The notes beneath the pieces are model-generated. The model was not told the origin of the DNA. It saw only the letters and a list, made by a program, of their open reading frames with translations, and did no database searches. From positions 1 through 64,000 of the forward strand of contig NZ_NSJZ01000012.1 of assembly GCF_002287065.1 (NCBI RefSeq): 64,000 nucleotides of DNA. The letters run 5' to 3'. Shown piece after piece: positions 36,552-45,486 of this stretch. The stretch is from Paracoccus salipaludis (GTDB lineage: Bacteria > Pseudomonadota > Alphaproteobacteria > Rhodobacterales > Rhodobacteraceae). How positions within the stretch are numbered: position 1 is the first letter of the stretch; each line of letters opens with the position of its first letter. A program made the position numbers and the translations under genes.

Positions 36552-37487
36552 ATGCAGGCCACTCTCGCAACCCCAGCCCGCTTCACGGGCGCCGGACTCC
36601 ACTCGGGCAAGCCCGCGCGGCTGGTGATCAACCCCGCGCCTGCGGACCACGGCATCGTGTTCCGCCGCACCGATCTGGGCGGCGCGCGCATTCCCGCGCG
36701 CTGGGACCATGTGGTGCCCTCGCCCCTCTGCACCCTGCTGAAGGGCGAAGGCGGGGCGACCGTCTCGACCGTGGAACATGTCATGGCCGCGCTGGCCGGG
36801 ACCGGCGTCCACAACGCCCTGATCGACATCGACGGACCGGAAGTGCCGATCCTCGACGGCTCGTCCGCACCCTTCGTGGCGGGCATCCTCAAGGCCGGCC
36901 TGTTCCATTCGCCCGAGCCGCTTCGCGCCATCCGCGTCCTGCGTCCGGTCGAGGTGCATGAAGGCGCGGGCTACGCCCGGCTGTCGCCCGCCGACCACCT
37001 GCGGATGGACTTCACCATCGATTTCACGGACGCGGCCATCGGGCACCAGGAAAAGCAGCTGGATCTCGCGAACGGCACCTTTGTGCGTGAACTGATGGAT
37101 TCGCGCACCTTCTGCCGCCAGGCGGATGTCGAGGCGATGAAGGCGAATGGCCTGGCCTTGGGCGGGACCTATTTCAACGCCGTCGTGGTGGACGGCGACC
37201 GCGTGCTGTCGCCCGGCGGCCTTCGCCACCGCGACGAGCCGGTGCGCCACAAGATGCTGGACGCCGTGGGCGACCTCGCGCTGGCGGGCGCGCCGCTGCT
37301 GGCCCGCTACAGCGGCAACCGCGCGGGCCATGCGATGACGAACAGGCTGCTGCGCGCGCTTTTCGCCAGCGACGGCGCCTGGGAATGGACGACCTGCACC
37401 GACGAACTGGAGGGCCAGTTGCCCGGTGCGGGCCTTCTGGCGCACCAGGCGGTCGAGGCCGAGACGCGCCGCCGCGCCGTCGCCTGA
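36552..37487 (+). CDS. lpxC: UDP-3-O-acyl-N-acetylglucosamine deacetylase LpxC
   Basis: A 311-residue zinc amidase catalysing the committed step of lipid A synthesis. Zinc ligands lie in STVEHVMAAL (His) and RHKMLDAVGDLAL (His and Asp); the ILDGSSAPFV and GHEKQ-like (GHQEKQ) segments and the catalytic His near the C-terminus (SGNRAGHAMTN) are also present. It has its own promoter region after the ftsZ terminator. Location downstream of ftsZ is conserved in many proteobacteria. Confidence 0.95.
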   Translation: MQATLATPARFTGAGLHSGKPARLVINPAPADHGIVFRRTDLGGARIPARWDHVVPSPLCTLLKGEGGATVSTVEHVMAALAGTGVHNALIDIDGPEVPILDGSSAPFVAGILKAGLFHSPEPLRAIRVLRPVEVHEGAGYARLSPADHLRMDFTIDFTDAAIGHQEKQLDLANGTFVRELMDSRTFCRQADVEAMKANGLALGGTYFNAVVVDGDRVLSPGGLRHRDEPVRHKMLDAVGDLALAGAPLLARYSGNRAGHAMTNRLLRALFASDGAWEWTTCTDELEGQLPGAGLLAHQAVEAETRRRAVA

Positions 37488-37661
37488 CGAACGGCGGTGC
37501 CTGCCCGCCCGCCCGGCATGGCAGGTCACGACCCTTTGCCCCAGCCACCCGACTTGCCCTTTTGCGCGTCATTATGTTGTGTGCTAGGACGGCCGGGCCG
37601 CGCGCCGGGCGCAGGCCAGACGGGCGCAAGCCGCAGGACGACGGGACGGACAAGGACAGAC

Positions 37662-38507
37662 ATGGCATTCAGGAATACGCGCCTCGTGCTCATGGCGGTC
37701 GTGGTGTCCCTTTCGCTGGCGGCCTGCGGGCAGCGGGACCCTGGCGCCCGCAGCGAGCCGCTGGACAACTTCACCGCCGAGCAGATCTGGAAGCGCGGCG
37801 AATACGAGCTTGAGAACCGCAACCGGCCCAAGGACGCGGTCCATTATTTCAGCGAGATCGAGCGGCTTTACCCCTATTCCGAATGGGCCAAGCGCGCGCT
37901 GATCATGCAGGCCTATTCGCACCACAAGGCCGGCCAGTATGACGAGGCGCGGGGTGCCGCGCAGCGGTTCATCGACAACTACCCGGGCGACGAGGACGCG
38001 GCCTACGCCAAGTATCTTCTTGCGCTCAGCTATTACGACCAGATCGACGAGGTGGGCCGCGACCAGGGCCTGACGTTCCAGGCCCTGCAGGGGCTGCGCG
38101 AGGTGATCGAGCAGTATCCCGACAGCGAATACGCCAAGTCCTCGGTGCTCAAGTTCGACCTGGCCTTCGACCATCTGGCCGGCAAGGAAATGGAGATCGG
38201 GCGCTATTACCTCAAGCGCGGCCATTACACCGCCGCCATCAACCGCTTCCGCGTCGTGGTCGAGGATTACCAGACCACCACCCACACGCCCGAGGCGCTG
38301 ATGCGGCTGGTCGAGGCCTATCTTGGCCTGGGCCTGACGGACGAGGCGCAGACGGCGGGGGCGATCCTGGGGCACAACTTCCGGTCCTCGCCCTTCTACC
38401 AGGATGCCTATGCCCAGTTGCGCGGGCGCGGGCTGACGGCCACGCCGCAGGGGAACAGCTGGCTCACGCGGATCTACCGCGAGATGATCCAGGGCCGGTG
38501 GCTTTAA
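37662..38507 (+). CDS. bamD: Outer membrane assembly lipoprotein BamD
   Basis: A 281-residue lipoprotein of the Bam complex that inserts beta-barrel proteins. The signal peptide ends in the lipobox SLAAC, with Cys22 to be acylated. Five TPR-like helical pairs follow (YFSEIERLYPYSEWAKRA; QRFIDNYPGDEDAAYAKYLLALSYYDQID). ATG 37662 lies 174 nt after lpxC. recN follows after 54 nt. Length is at the upper family norm. Confidence 0.93.
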   Translation: MAFRNTRLVLMAVVVSLSLAACGQRDPGARSEPLDNFTAEQIWKRGEYELENRNRPKDAVHYFSEIERLYPYSEWAKRALIMQAYSHHKAGQYDEARGAAQRFIDNYPGDEDAAYAKYLLALSYYDQIDEVGRDQGLTFQALQGLREVIEQYPDSEYAKSSVLKFDLAFDHLAGKEMEIGRYYLKRGHYTAAINRFRVVVEDYQTTTHTPEALMRLVEAYLGLGLTDEAQTAGAILGHNFRSSPFYQDAYAQLRGRGLTATPQGNSWLTRIYREMIQGRWL

Positions 38508-38561
38508 GACTGTAGGCGATAGGGCGCGGCTGGCCGGGAAAGCCGGCGGAAACGGGGTCGG

Positions 38562-40241
38562 ATGCTTCGCACTCTGGACATACGCGACATGCTGCTGATC
38601 GACCGCCTGTCGCTGGATTTCGCGCCGGGGCTGAACGTGCTGACGGGCGAAACCGGCGCGGGCAAGTCGATCCTGCTGGACTGCCTGGGATTCGTGCTGG
38701 GCTGGCGCGGCCGGGCCGAACTGGTCCGCGCGGGCGCCTCGCAGGGCGAGGTCACGGCCGTCTTCGACCTGCCTCCGGGCCATCCCGCCCGTGCCGTCCT
38801 GGACGAGGCGGGGATCGAGGCCGAGGAGGAGCTGATCCTGCGCCGGGTGAACGCCGCCGACGGCCGCAAGACCGGCTGGGTCAACGACCGCCGCGTCTCG
38901 GGCGAGGTGCTGCGGGCGCTCTCGGACGCGCTGGTGGAACTGCACGGCCAGCATGACGACCGGGGCCTTCTGAACCCGCGCGGGCACCGGATGCTGCTGG
39001 ACGCCTTCGGGGCGCTGGACCTGTCCGGCGTCCGTGCTGCCTGGGCCGCGCGGCGGCAGGCCACATCGGCCCTGGCCGAGGCCGAGGCCGCCATCGAGGC
39101 CGCCCGGAAAGAGGAAGACTTCCTGCGCCATGCGGTCGCCGAGCTGGAAAAGCTCGATCCCCAGCCCGGCGAGGAGGCGACGCTGGACGCAGCCCGCCGC
39201 CAGATGCAGGCGGCCGAGCGGGTGCGCGGCGACGTGGCCCGCGCGTTGCAGATGCTGGCAGGCAGCGGCTCGGACCTTGGCGCCGAGGGGCTGATCGTTG
39301 AGGCGACCCGCTGGCTGGAAGGCGCCGCCGACAAGATCGGCGACGACCCCGAGGAGGGCCTGGCCGAGCCGCTGGCCGCGCTCGCCCGCGCTTCGATCGA
39401 ACTGGGCGAGGCCACGCGCGGGGTTGAGGACGCCCTGGCGCGGATGGACTTCGACCCCCGCGCGCTGGAGGCCGCCGAAGAGCGGCTGTTCGCCCTGCGC
39501 GCGCTGGCCCGCAAGCACGACGTGCTGCCCGACGACCTGGCGACGCTGGCCTCTGAGCTGTCCGCCCGCCTGTCTGCGCTGGACGCCGGCGAGGCGCGGC
39601 TGGCGGATCTTCAGCAGGCCCTGCGCGAGGCCGAATCTGCCTATGACACGGCGGCGACGAAGATCAGCGCCGAACGGCGCGCGGCGGCGGGGCGGCTCGA
39701 TGCCGCCATGGCCGCCGAGCTTGCGCCACTGAAGATGGAGCGTGCCGTCTTTGAGACCCGCGTGACCGAGGGCGAGCCCGGCCCCGACGGCCGCGACGCC
39801 GTGGCCTTCACCGTCGCGACCAACCCGGGCGCGCCTGCCGGGCCGCTGGACCGCATCGCCTCGGGCGGCGAGCTTTCGCGCTTCCTGCTGGCGCTCAAGG
39901 TCTGCCTTGCGCGCGGGGGCGAGCCGCTGGTCATGATCTTCGACGAGATCGACCGGGGCGTGGGCGGGGCCACCGCCGATGCCGTGGGGCGCCGCCTCGC
40001 GCGGCTGGCCGAGGGCGCTCAGGTGCTGGTCGTGACCCACTCGCCGCAGGTCGCGGCCTTGGGGCAGCAGCATTTCCGCGTGGCCAAGTCGGTCGAGGAC
40101 GGCATCACCACCTCGCGCGTGGCGGCGCTGGACGCGCCCGAACGGGTCGAGGAGATCGCCCGGATGCTGGCGGGCGAGGAGATCACCCCCGCCGCGCGGG
40201 CCGCGGCGCAGGCGCTTCTGACGGCGGGCGCGCCGGCCTGA
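38562..40241 (+). CDS. recN: DNA repair protein RecN
   Basis: A 559-residue SMC-like ATPase for double-strand break repair. Walker A GETGAGKS (29-36), a central coiled coil (about 160-360), the signature ASGGELSRFLLALK and Walker B MIFDEIDRGVGG are in order; VVTHSPQVAA is the H-loop. It is usually LexA-controlled, but I see no clear SOS box in the 54 nt before it. It is convergent with the RcnB-like gene, 21 nt apart. Confidence 0.95.
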   Translation: MLRTLDIRDMLLIDRLSLDFAPGLNVLTGETGAGKSILLDCLGFVLGWRGRAELVRAGASQGEVTAVFDLPPGHPARAVLDEAGIEAEEELILRRVNAADGRKTGWVNDRRVSGEVLRALSDALVELHGQHDDRGLLNPRGHRMLLDAFGALDLSGVRAAWAARRQATSALAEAEAAIEAARKEEDFLRHAVAELEKLDPQPGEEATLDAARRQMQAAERVRGDVARALQMLAGSGSDLGAEGLIVEATRWLEGAADKIGDDPEEGLAEPLAALARASIELGEATRGVEDALARMDFDPRALEAAEERLFALRALARKHDVLPDDLATLASELSARLSALDAGEARLADLQQALREAESAYDTAATKISAERRAAAGRLDAAMAAELAPLKMERAVFETRVTEGEPGPDGRDAVAFTVATNPGAPAGPLDRIASGGELSRFLLALKVCLARGGEPLVMIFDEIDRGVGGATADAVGRRLARLAEGAQVLVVTHSPQVAALGQQHFRVAKSVEDGITTSRVAALDAPERVEEIARMLAGEEITPAARAAAQALLTAGAPA

Positions 40242-40262
40242 GGCGGCGCAACCGCCGGTCAC

Positions 40263-40706
40263 TCAGTCGAGGATCGCGTCAACCGTCCGGATGATCGACA
40301 GGACCTTGGCCGTGCGCGAATCGATCCTCACCAGCCGCCCGTCGACAATGGCGTAGTTCTGCCCGCTCGGGGCCTGCGCCAGTCCGTAAAGTCCGGGCTT
40401 GCGAACGACATGGACGTCGCGCCAGTCGACGACCCGCCCCACCAGCCCGTTGCGCGCCTGTCCCGGCGGAACGCAGGCCGGCGACTTCTTCGCCAGCCCC
40501 GGCGGGCAGCGCGCGCCCTGGTCCTTGGCCACCACGACCTGATCACGCCGCGCGCGCGCAGGCGCCCGGGCCGGCGCGGGTCTGGCCTGCGCTGCGGCAT
40601 GGCCGTGCGGCCCCTTCTGCCCCGCATGTGCAGGCTTTTCCGCGTGGCCGAGCGCAGGCATCGCCAACGCCACCGCGGCGACGGCAAGAAAACCTCTCAG
40701 CTTCAT
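40263..40706 (-). CDS. RcnB-like secreted protein
   Basis: A 147-residue protein with a signal peptide (MKLRGFLAVAAVALAMPALGHA). A His/Ala/Pro/Arg-rich middle is followed by CPPGLAKKSPACVPPGQA, with two cysteines, and the C-terminal RcnB-like domain: VVRKPGLYGLAQAPSGQNYAIVDGRLVRI. RcnB proteins are periplasmic and linked to nickel/cobalt efflux, but most family members are uncharacterised. ATG 40706 has AAAGGA upstream. No metal transporter gene is adjacent. Family call moderate, role unknown. Confidence 0.75.
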   Translation of the reverse strand: MKLRGFLAVAAVALAMPALGHAEKPAHAGQKGPHGHAAAQARPAPARAPARARRDQVVVAKDQGARCPPGLAKKSPACVPPGQARNGLVGRVVDWRDVHVVRKPGLYGLAQAPSGQNYAIVDGRLVRIDSRTAKVLSIIRTVDAILD

Positions 40707-40761
40707 CTTGCGTCCTTTCTGCTGCGTCCGAACCAACGTCCGGTCACCGCCATGGGTTCGC

Positions 40762-41646
40762 TCAGGCCGTCCCCGCCGGCCGTCCCCGCGCCGCAAGCCT
40801 CGGCAGCATGGCAGAAAAGTCACGCCCCTTGCCGTCCTCGCGTTCGACGAACTCGGTGTAAAGCCGGGTCGCGAGTTCGCCCATGGGCGTGTCGGCATCC
40901 GCGCTGTCCGCCGCCTGCTGGGACAGGCGCAGGTCCTTCAGCATCAGCTCGGCCGCGAAGCCCGGGCGATAGCCGTTGTCGGCGGGCGAGACGGGGCCCA
41001 CGCCCGGCGCGGGGCAATAGGCGTTCATCGACCAGCTGTAGCCCGACGAGGTGGACACCACGTCGAACATCTTCTGCCGGTCCAGCCCCAGCTTGTCGGC
41101 CAGCGCGAAGGCCTCGCAGGTGGCGATCATCGTCACGCCCAGGATCATGTTGTTGCAGATCTTGGCCGCCTGTCCCGCGCCCGAATCGCCGCAATGGACC
41201 GCCTTTTGGCCCATGATGTCGAACAAGGGCTTCACCTTCGCGAAGGCCTCGGCCGTGCCGCCGACCATGAAGGTCAGCGTGCCGGCCGCGGCCCCGCCGA
41301 CGCCGCCCGAAACGGGGGCGTCCAGCGCCCCCAGGCCTGCCGCCCCCGCCTGTTCCGCCACCGCACGGGCGCTGTCCACGTCCACCGTCGAGCAGTCGCA
41401 AAGCACCGCCCCCGGCTTCATCGCCGGGATCACCTGGTCGGCCACGCTGCGCAGGATGGAACCGTTCGGCAGCATGGTGATGACCACGTCGGCGTCGCGG
41501 GCGGCCTCGGCCGCGCTCAGCGCCGGGGTCACGCCCTCGACATCGGGAGCCGCCACGTCGAAGCCCGAGACCTCGTGGCCCGCGGTCGCCAGGTTGCGGG
41601 CCATCGGCCCGCCCATGTTGCCGAGGCCAATGAATCCGACCTTCAT
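40762..41646 (-). CDS. mmsB: 3-hydroxyisobutyrate dehydrogenase
   Basis: A 294-residue NAD-dependent beta-hydroxyacid dehydrogenase oxidising 3-hydroxyisobutyrate to methylmalonate semialdehyde in valine breakdown. The N-terminal GFIGLGNMGGPMA is the NAD fold, DAPVSGGVGGAAAGTL the substrate site and GQAAKICNNM holds catalytic Lys162. It overlaps the upstream hydrolase gene by ATGA. Downstream of the acyl-CoA dehydrogenase and hydrolase it completes three sequential valine steps; mmsA at 45.5 kb takes the next. Confidence 0.93.
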   Translation of the reverse strand: MKVGFIGLGNMGGPMARNLATAGHEVSGFDVAAPDVEGVTPALSAAEAARDADVVITMLPNGSILRSVADQVIPAMKPGAVLCDCSTVDVDSARAVAEQAGAAGLGALDAPVSGGVGGAAAGTLTFMVGGTAEAFAKVKPLFDIMGQKAVHCGDSGAGQAAKICNNMILGVTMIATCEAFALADKLGLDRQKMFDVVSTSSGYSWSMNAYCPAPGVGPVSPADNGYRPGFAAELMLKDLRLSQQAADSADADTPMGELATRLYTEFVEREDGKGRDFSAMLPRLAARGRPAGTA

Positions 41647-42650
41647 GCGTCATCCTCCCACGTCAGTTCGGCCGGCCCCAGGTCGGCCAGCATGGCGTCC
41701 ACCTTGGCCCGGTCGGAAGCCGAGTTCCATGCCGGGTTGCGGTCCTTGTCGATGATCTGCGCCCGCACGCCTTCCAGGAAATCGCCGTCCGCCGTCGCGC
41801 GATGGGTGAAGCGGTATTCGCGCGACAGCGACTCGTGCATCCGCAGGTCGCCGCGCGCGGCCCGCACCATCGTCAGGGTCGCCGCCATGGACAGGGGCGA
41901 GTTCCGCCGGATCGGCTTCAGCGCCTCGTCGTCGCCCGCATGTTCCAGCGCGGCCACGATCTCCTCGACCGTGCGGCCGCCGAAGGCCGACAGGTCGCGG
42001 CTTTCCAGCGCGGCAGGGGGCGGGGCCTGCCGACGCAGGGCCGAGGCGTCGCCCGTTTCGGCCAGCCTGTCCTTCTCGGCGTCCCATTCCGCCTCGGGCA
42101 GGTAGATGTCGGCGAAGCCCGCGTGGATCGCGTCGCCTGCGCCCATGCGCGCGCCCGTCAGGCCGAGGTATTCCCCGATCCGCCCCGGCGCGCGGGCCAG
42201 AAGCCAGGTGCCGCCCACGTCGGGGATCAGCCCGATCCCCGATTCGGGCATCGCCACCTGCGTCGTGTCGCCCACGACCCGATGGCTGGCATGGCCGCCG
42301 ATGCCGACGCCGCCCCCCATGACGAAGCCCTGCATGAAGGCGACGACCGGCTTGGGATAGTCCCTGATCGCGGCGTTCATGCGGTATTCGTCCGCAAAGA
42401 AGCGCTGCCCGATCCCGTGGTCGCCCGCGCGGCCGCCGTGATAGACCGCCGCGATGTCGCCGCCCGCGCAGAAGGCGCGGTCGCCCTCGGCGTCGATGAT
42501 GACCAGCCGGACGGCCGGATCGTCGCGCCAGCCGTCCAGCGCGGCCTTGATCGCGTTCGCCATCTCGTGGGTCAGCGCGTTCAGCGCCCTGGGGCGCGTC
42601 AGGGTGATGCGGCCGGCGTGGCGGTCGCGGCGGATGTTCAGGTCGTCCAT
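41643..42650 (-). CDS. 3-hydroxyisobutyryl-CoA hydrolase
   Basis: A 335-residue crotonase-fold protein. Sequence landmarks are RPRALNALTHEM, EGDRAFCAGGDIAAVY (oxyanion hole), FMQGFVMGGGVGIGGHA and PESGIGLIPDVGGTW, which together separate HIBCH from ordinary enoyl-CoA hydratases. It frees 3-hydroxyisobutyrate from CoA and avoids build-up of reactive methacrylyl-CoA. Start and stop overlap both neighbours (TGATG and ATGA), so it is coupled in the valine operon. Confidence 0.9.
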   Translation of the reverse strand: MDDLNIRRDRHAGRITLTRPRALNALTHEMANAIKAALDGWRDDPAVRLVIIDAEGDRAFCAGGDIAAVYHGGRAGDHGIGQRFFADEYRMNAAIRDYPKPVVAFMQGFVMGGGVGIGGHASHRVVGDTTQVAMPESGIGLIPDVGGTWLLARAPGRIGEYLGLTGARMGAGDAIHAGFADIYLPEAEWDAEKDRLAETGDASALRRQAPPPAALESRDLSAFGGRTVEEIVAALEHAGDDEALKPIRRNSPLSMAATLTMVRAARGDLRMHESLSREYRFTHRATADGDFLEGVRAQIIDKDRNPAWNSASDRAKVDAMLADLGPAELTWEDDA

Positions 42651-43795
42651 CAGCCACGCTCCGCCAGCAGGGCGCGGCTGACGATCAGCCGCATGATCTC
42701 GTTGGTGCCTTCCAGGATCTGGTGCACGCGCAGGTCGCGCACGATCTTTTCCACGCCGTAATCGGCCAGGTAGCCATAGCCCCCGTGCAGTTGCAGGCAG
42801 CCGTTCGCGACCTCGAAGGCGCGGTCGGTCACGTACATCTTCGCCATGGCGCAGAACTTGGTCGCGTCCGGCGCCTTGTTGTCCAGCTTCCACGCCGCCT
42901 GCCGCAGGAAGGTCCGCGCGGATTGCAGCGCCACCTCGAACTCGGCCAGCCGGAACTGCAGCGCCTGGAACTGGTCGAGCGACTTCCCGAAGGCCTTCCG
43001 CTCGCCCATGTAGACCAGCGTCCGGTCCAGCGCCGCCTGCGCCCCGCCCAGCGCGCCCGCCGCGATGTTCAGCCGCCCGCCGTCAAGCCCCGCCATGGCA
43101 TAGGCGAAGCCGCGCCCTTCCTCGCCCAGCAGGTTCTCGGAAGGAACAAGGCAGTCGTCGAACTGCACCTGCGTCGTCGGCTGCGCCTGCCAGCCCATCT
43201 TGTGTTCCAGCGCGCCGAAGGACAGCCCCGGAGCCCCGTCCTCGACCACGACGGTGGAAATGCCCTTCGGCCCGTCCTCTCCGGTGCGGACCATGCAGAC
43301 ATAGGCGTCAGAATAGCTGCCGCCCGAGATGAAGGCCTTGGTGCCGTTCAGCTTCCAGCCCTCGTTGGTGCGCTCGGCCCGCGTCCGCAGCGCGGCGGCG
43401 TCGGATCCCGAGCCGGGCTCGGTCAGGCAGTAGGAGAACACCTTCGCCATGCTGCACAGGTCGGGCAGCCAGCGTTCCTTGTCCTCGGGCTTGCCGAACT
43501 TGTCGATCATGCCGCCGCACATGTTGTGGATCGACAGGAACGATCCCACCGCCGGGTCGGCCATCGCCAGCGCCTCGAAGACCAGCGTGGCGTCCAGCCG
43601 CGTCAGCCCCGAGCCGCCGTATTCCTCGGACACGTAAAGCCCCCCGAAGCCCAGCTCGGCAATGCGCGGCCACAGGTCCTTGGGGATGGTCCCCGCGGCC
43701 TCCCATTCGCGCGAATGGGGCGCGATATGCTCGGCCCCGAAATCGCGCGCCATGTCGAAGATGGCCTGCTGTTCCTCGGTCAGTGCGAAATCCAT
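42650..43795 (-). CDS. Isobutyryl-CoA dehydrogenase (acyl-CoA dehydrogenase family)
   Basis: A 381-residue FAD flavoprotein. Family signatures are CLTEPGSGSDAAALRTRA, GTKAFISGGSYSDAY and QLHGGYGYL; the catalytic glutamate is in QILEGTNEIMR near the C-terminus. Placement directly before 3-hydroxyisobutyryl-CoA hydrolase and 3-hydroxyisobutyrate dehydrogenase argues for isobutyryl-CoA as substrate. It is first in the minus-strand operon. A palindrome (43827-43842) lies 32 nt upstream of the start. Confidence 0.9.
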   Translation of the reverse strand: MDFALTEEQQAIFDMARDFGAEHIAPHSREWEAAGTIPKDLWPRIAELGFGGLYVSEEYGGSGLTRLDATLVFEALAMADPAVGSFLSIHNMCGGMIDKFGKPEDKERWLPDLCSMAKVFSYCLTEPGSGSDAAALRTRAERTNEGWKLNGTKAFISGGSYSDAYVCMVRTGEDGPKGISTVVVEDGAPGLSFGALEHKMGWQAQPTTQVQFDDCLVPSENLLGEEGRGFAYAMAGLDGGRLNIAAGALGGAQAALDRTLVYMGERKAFGKSLDQFQALQFRLAEFEVALQSARTFLRQAAWKLDNKAPDATKFCAMAKMYVTDRAFEVANGCLQLHGGYGYLADYGVEKIVRDLRVHQILEGTNEIMRLIVSRALLAERG

Positions 43796-43826
43796 GCGAC
43801 CTCCCATCGCCTTTCTGATCGGTTTT

Positions 43827-43842
43827 TGCGCCCAAGGGCGCA
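43827..43842. promoter_or_regulatory. Inverted repeat upstream of the valine-degradation operon
   Basis: TGCGCCCAAGGGCGCA: 7-bp arms around AA, 32 nt before the acyl-CoA dehydrogenase start. Next to it is a TTGCA-N6-TTGCA direct repeat (43847-43862). The position suits an operator or a leader hairpin; the binding protein is unknown. Confidence 0.45.
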
Positions 43843-43962
43843 GTGTTGCACAACTATTGCAGGGCGCGCGGCCGAAAGGCCAGCGGCGCGCAAGGACATT
43901 GGACAGGCGCGCGCGGCAGGCGCAGGCTGCGTCCGTCGCAACCATGCACAAGCGGATTTCCC

Positions 43963-45444
43963 ATGCATGTCACCAATCCCTCGCCCTCGCTTTACAACGA
44001 GGATCTCGCCCCGGCGCAGGAACGGCGCTGGGGCGCCTTCTCGATCTTCAACGTCTGGACCTCGGACGTCCATTCGCTGTGGGGCTACTACCTTGCCGCC
44101 AGCCTCTTCCTGCTGTGCGGCAACTTCTGGAACTTCCTGCTGGCGATCGGGGCGGGCTCGCTGGTCATCTACTGGCTGATGACGCTGGTGGGCGTCGCCG
44201 GCGTCAGGACCGGCGTGCCCTTTCCGGTGCTGGCGCGGGCGTCCTTCGGCACCTTCGGCGCGAACATCCCCGCGCTGATCCGGGGCCTCGTCGCCTGCTT
44301 CTGGTACGGCGCGCAGACCGCCGCGGCCTCGGGGGCGCTGGTCGCGCTGATGATCCGCTCGCCCGCGATGCTGGAATTCCACCAGTCCAGCCAGCTGCTG
44401 GGCCATTCCACGCTGGAAGTGATCTGCTACCTGCTGGTCTGGGCCGCGCAGCTTCTGATCATCCAGCGCGGGATGGAGACGGTGCGCCGCTTCCAGGACT
44501 GGGCGGGACCGGCCGTCTGGCTGATGATGCTGGTGCTGGCCGTCTACCTTGTCGTGAAATCCGGCCGCTTCAGCTTCGGCGAGGAAATCCCCCGCGACGT
44601 GCTGGTCGAGGCGACGCGGGACGCGGGCATTTCCACCCCGCCGGGCAGCCTGCCCACGCTGATGGCGGTGGCCGCGACCTGGATCACCTATTTCGCGGCG
44701 CTTTACCTGAACTTCTGCGACTTCTCGCGCTATGCGACCTCGGAACGCTCGCTCAGGATCGGCAACCTGTGGGGGCTGCCGGTGAACCTGCTGGCCTTCT
44801 GCCTTGTGGCGGGCGTGACGACCACCGCGGCTTTCCATGTCTATGGCGAGGTGCTGCTGCATCCCGACCAGATCAGCGCCAAGTTCGACAGCTGGTTCCT
44901 GGCCCTGCTGGCCGCGCTGACCTTCGTGGTGGCGACGCTGGGGATCAACGTGGTGGCGAACTTCGTCTCGGCCGCCTTCGACTTTTCCAACGCCGCGCCG
45001 CGCGCCATCGACTTCAAGAGGGGCGGGCTGATCGCCGCCGGGATCGCGCTGGTGCTTTACCCCTGGGCGCCCTGGGAAACGGGGGCCACGCGCTTCGTGA
45101 ACTTCATCGGCTCGACCATGGGGCCGATCTTCGGGATCATGATGGTGGACTACTACCTGATCCGGCGCACGCAGCTGAACGTGCCCGATCTTTACCGCGA
45201 GGGGGGCGAGTTCCGGTTCAACGGCGGCTTTCACGGCAAGGCTTTCGTGGCGCTGTTCGTGGGCATGGTGTTCAGCTCGATCCTGCCGACCTTCACGACG
45301 CTGCTGCCGTCCTGGTGGGGGCTTTACGGCTGGTTCTTCGGGGTGCTGATCGGCGGGGCGAGCTATTGGCTGATGCGCCGGGGCGATCCGGTCTGGTCGG
45401 ACGGCGTCCCGGGCGTCACGCCTGCCGGCGCCGCCCGGCACTAG
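43963..45444 (+). CDS. NCS1-family nucleobase/hydantoin permease
   Basis: A 493-residue polytopic membrane protein with about 12 helices. The NCS1 pattern is clear: LYNEDLAPAQERRWGAFSIFNVWTSDVHS at the N-terminus, GVPFPVLARASFGTFGANIPALIRG in helix 3 and a late IFGIMMVDYYLIRR. NCS1 carriers import cytosine, uracil, allantoin, hydantoins or thiamine with protons or sodium; the substrate here cannot be read. It lies on the plus strand between two parts of the valine pathway. No catabolic gene for nucleobases is adjacent. Confidence 0.9.
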   Translation: MHVTNPSPSLYNEDLAPAQERRWGAFSIFNVWTSDVHSLWGYYLAASLFLLCGNFWNFLLAIGAGSLVIYWLMTLVGVAGVRTGVPFPVLARASFGTFGANIPALIRGLVACFWYGAQTAAASGALVALMIRSPAMLEFHQSSQLLGHSTLEVICYLLVWAAQLLIIQRGMETVRRFQDWAGPAVWLMMLVLAVYLVVKSGRFSFGEEIPRDVLVEATRDAGISTPPGSLPTLMAVAATWITYFAALYLNFCDFSRYATSERSLRIGNLWGLPVNLLAFCLVAGVTTTAAFHVYGEVLLHPDQISAKFDSWFLALLAALTFVVATLGINVVANFVSAAFDFSNAAPRAIDFKRGGLIAAGIALVLYPWAPWETGATRFVNFIGSTMGPIFGIMMVDYYLIRRTQLNVPDLYREGGEFRFNGGFHGKAFVALFVGMVFSSILPTFTTLLPSWWGLYGWFFGVLIGGASYWLMRRGDPVWSDGVPGVTPAGAARH

Positions 45445-45453
45445 GGCAGGGCA

Positions 45454-45479
45454 GGGGCGCCCCCGATCGGGGGCGCCCC
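45454..45479. terminator. Palindromic hairpin between convergent NCS1 permease and mmsA
   Basis: 11-bp stem GGGGCGCCCCC / GGGGGCGCCCC around GATC, perfectly symmetric, between two convergent genes (10 and 8 nt from their stops). It lacks a T run on either side, so it acts as a transcription barrier only with help or as RNA end protection. Confidence 0.6.
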
Positions 45480-45486
45480 GCGTCGT

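Noticed and set aside
37584-40262. An 892-codon minus frame antisense to bamD and recN
   Set aside because: Same artefact; recN and bamD are certain on the plus strand.
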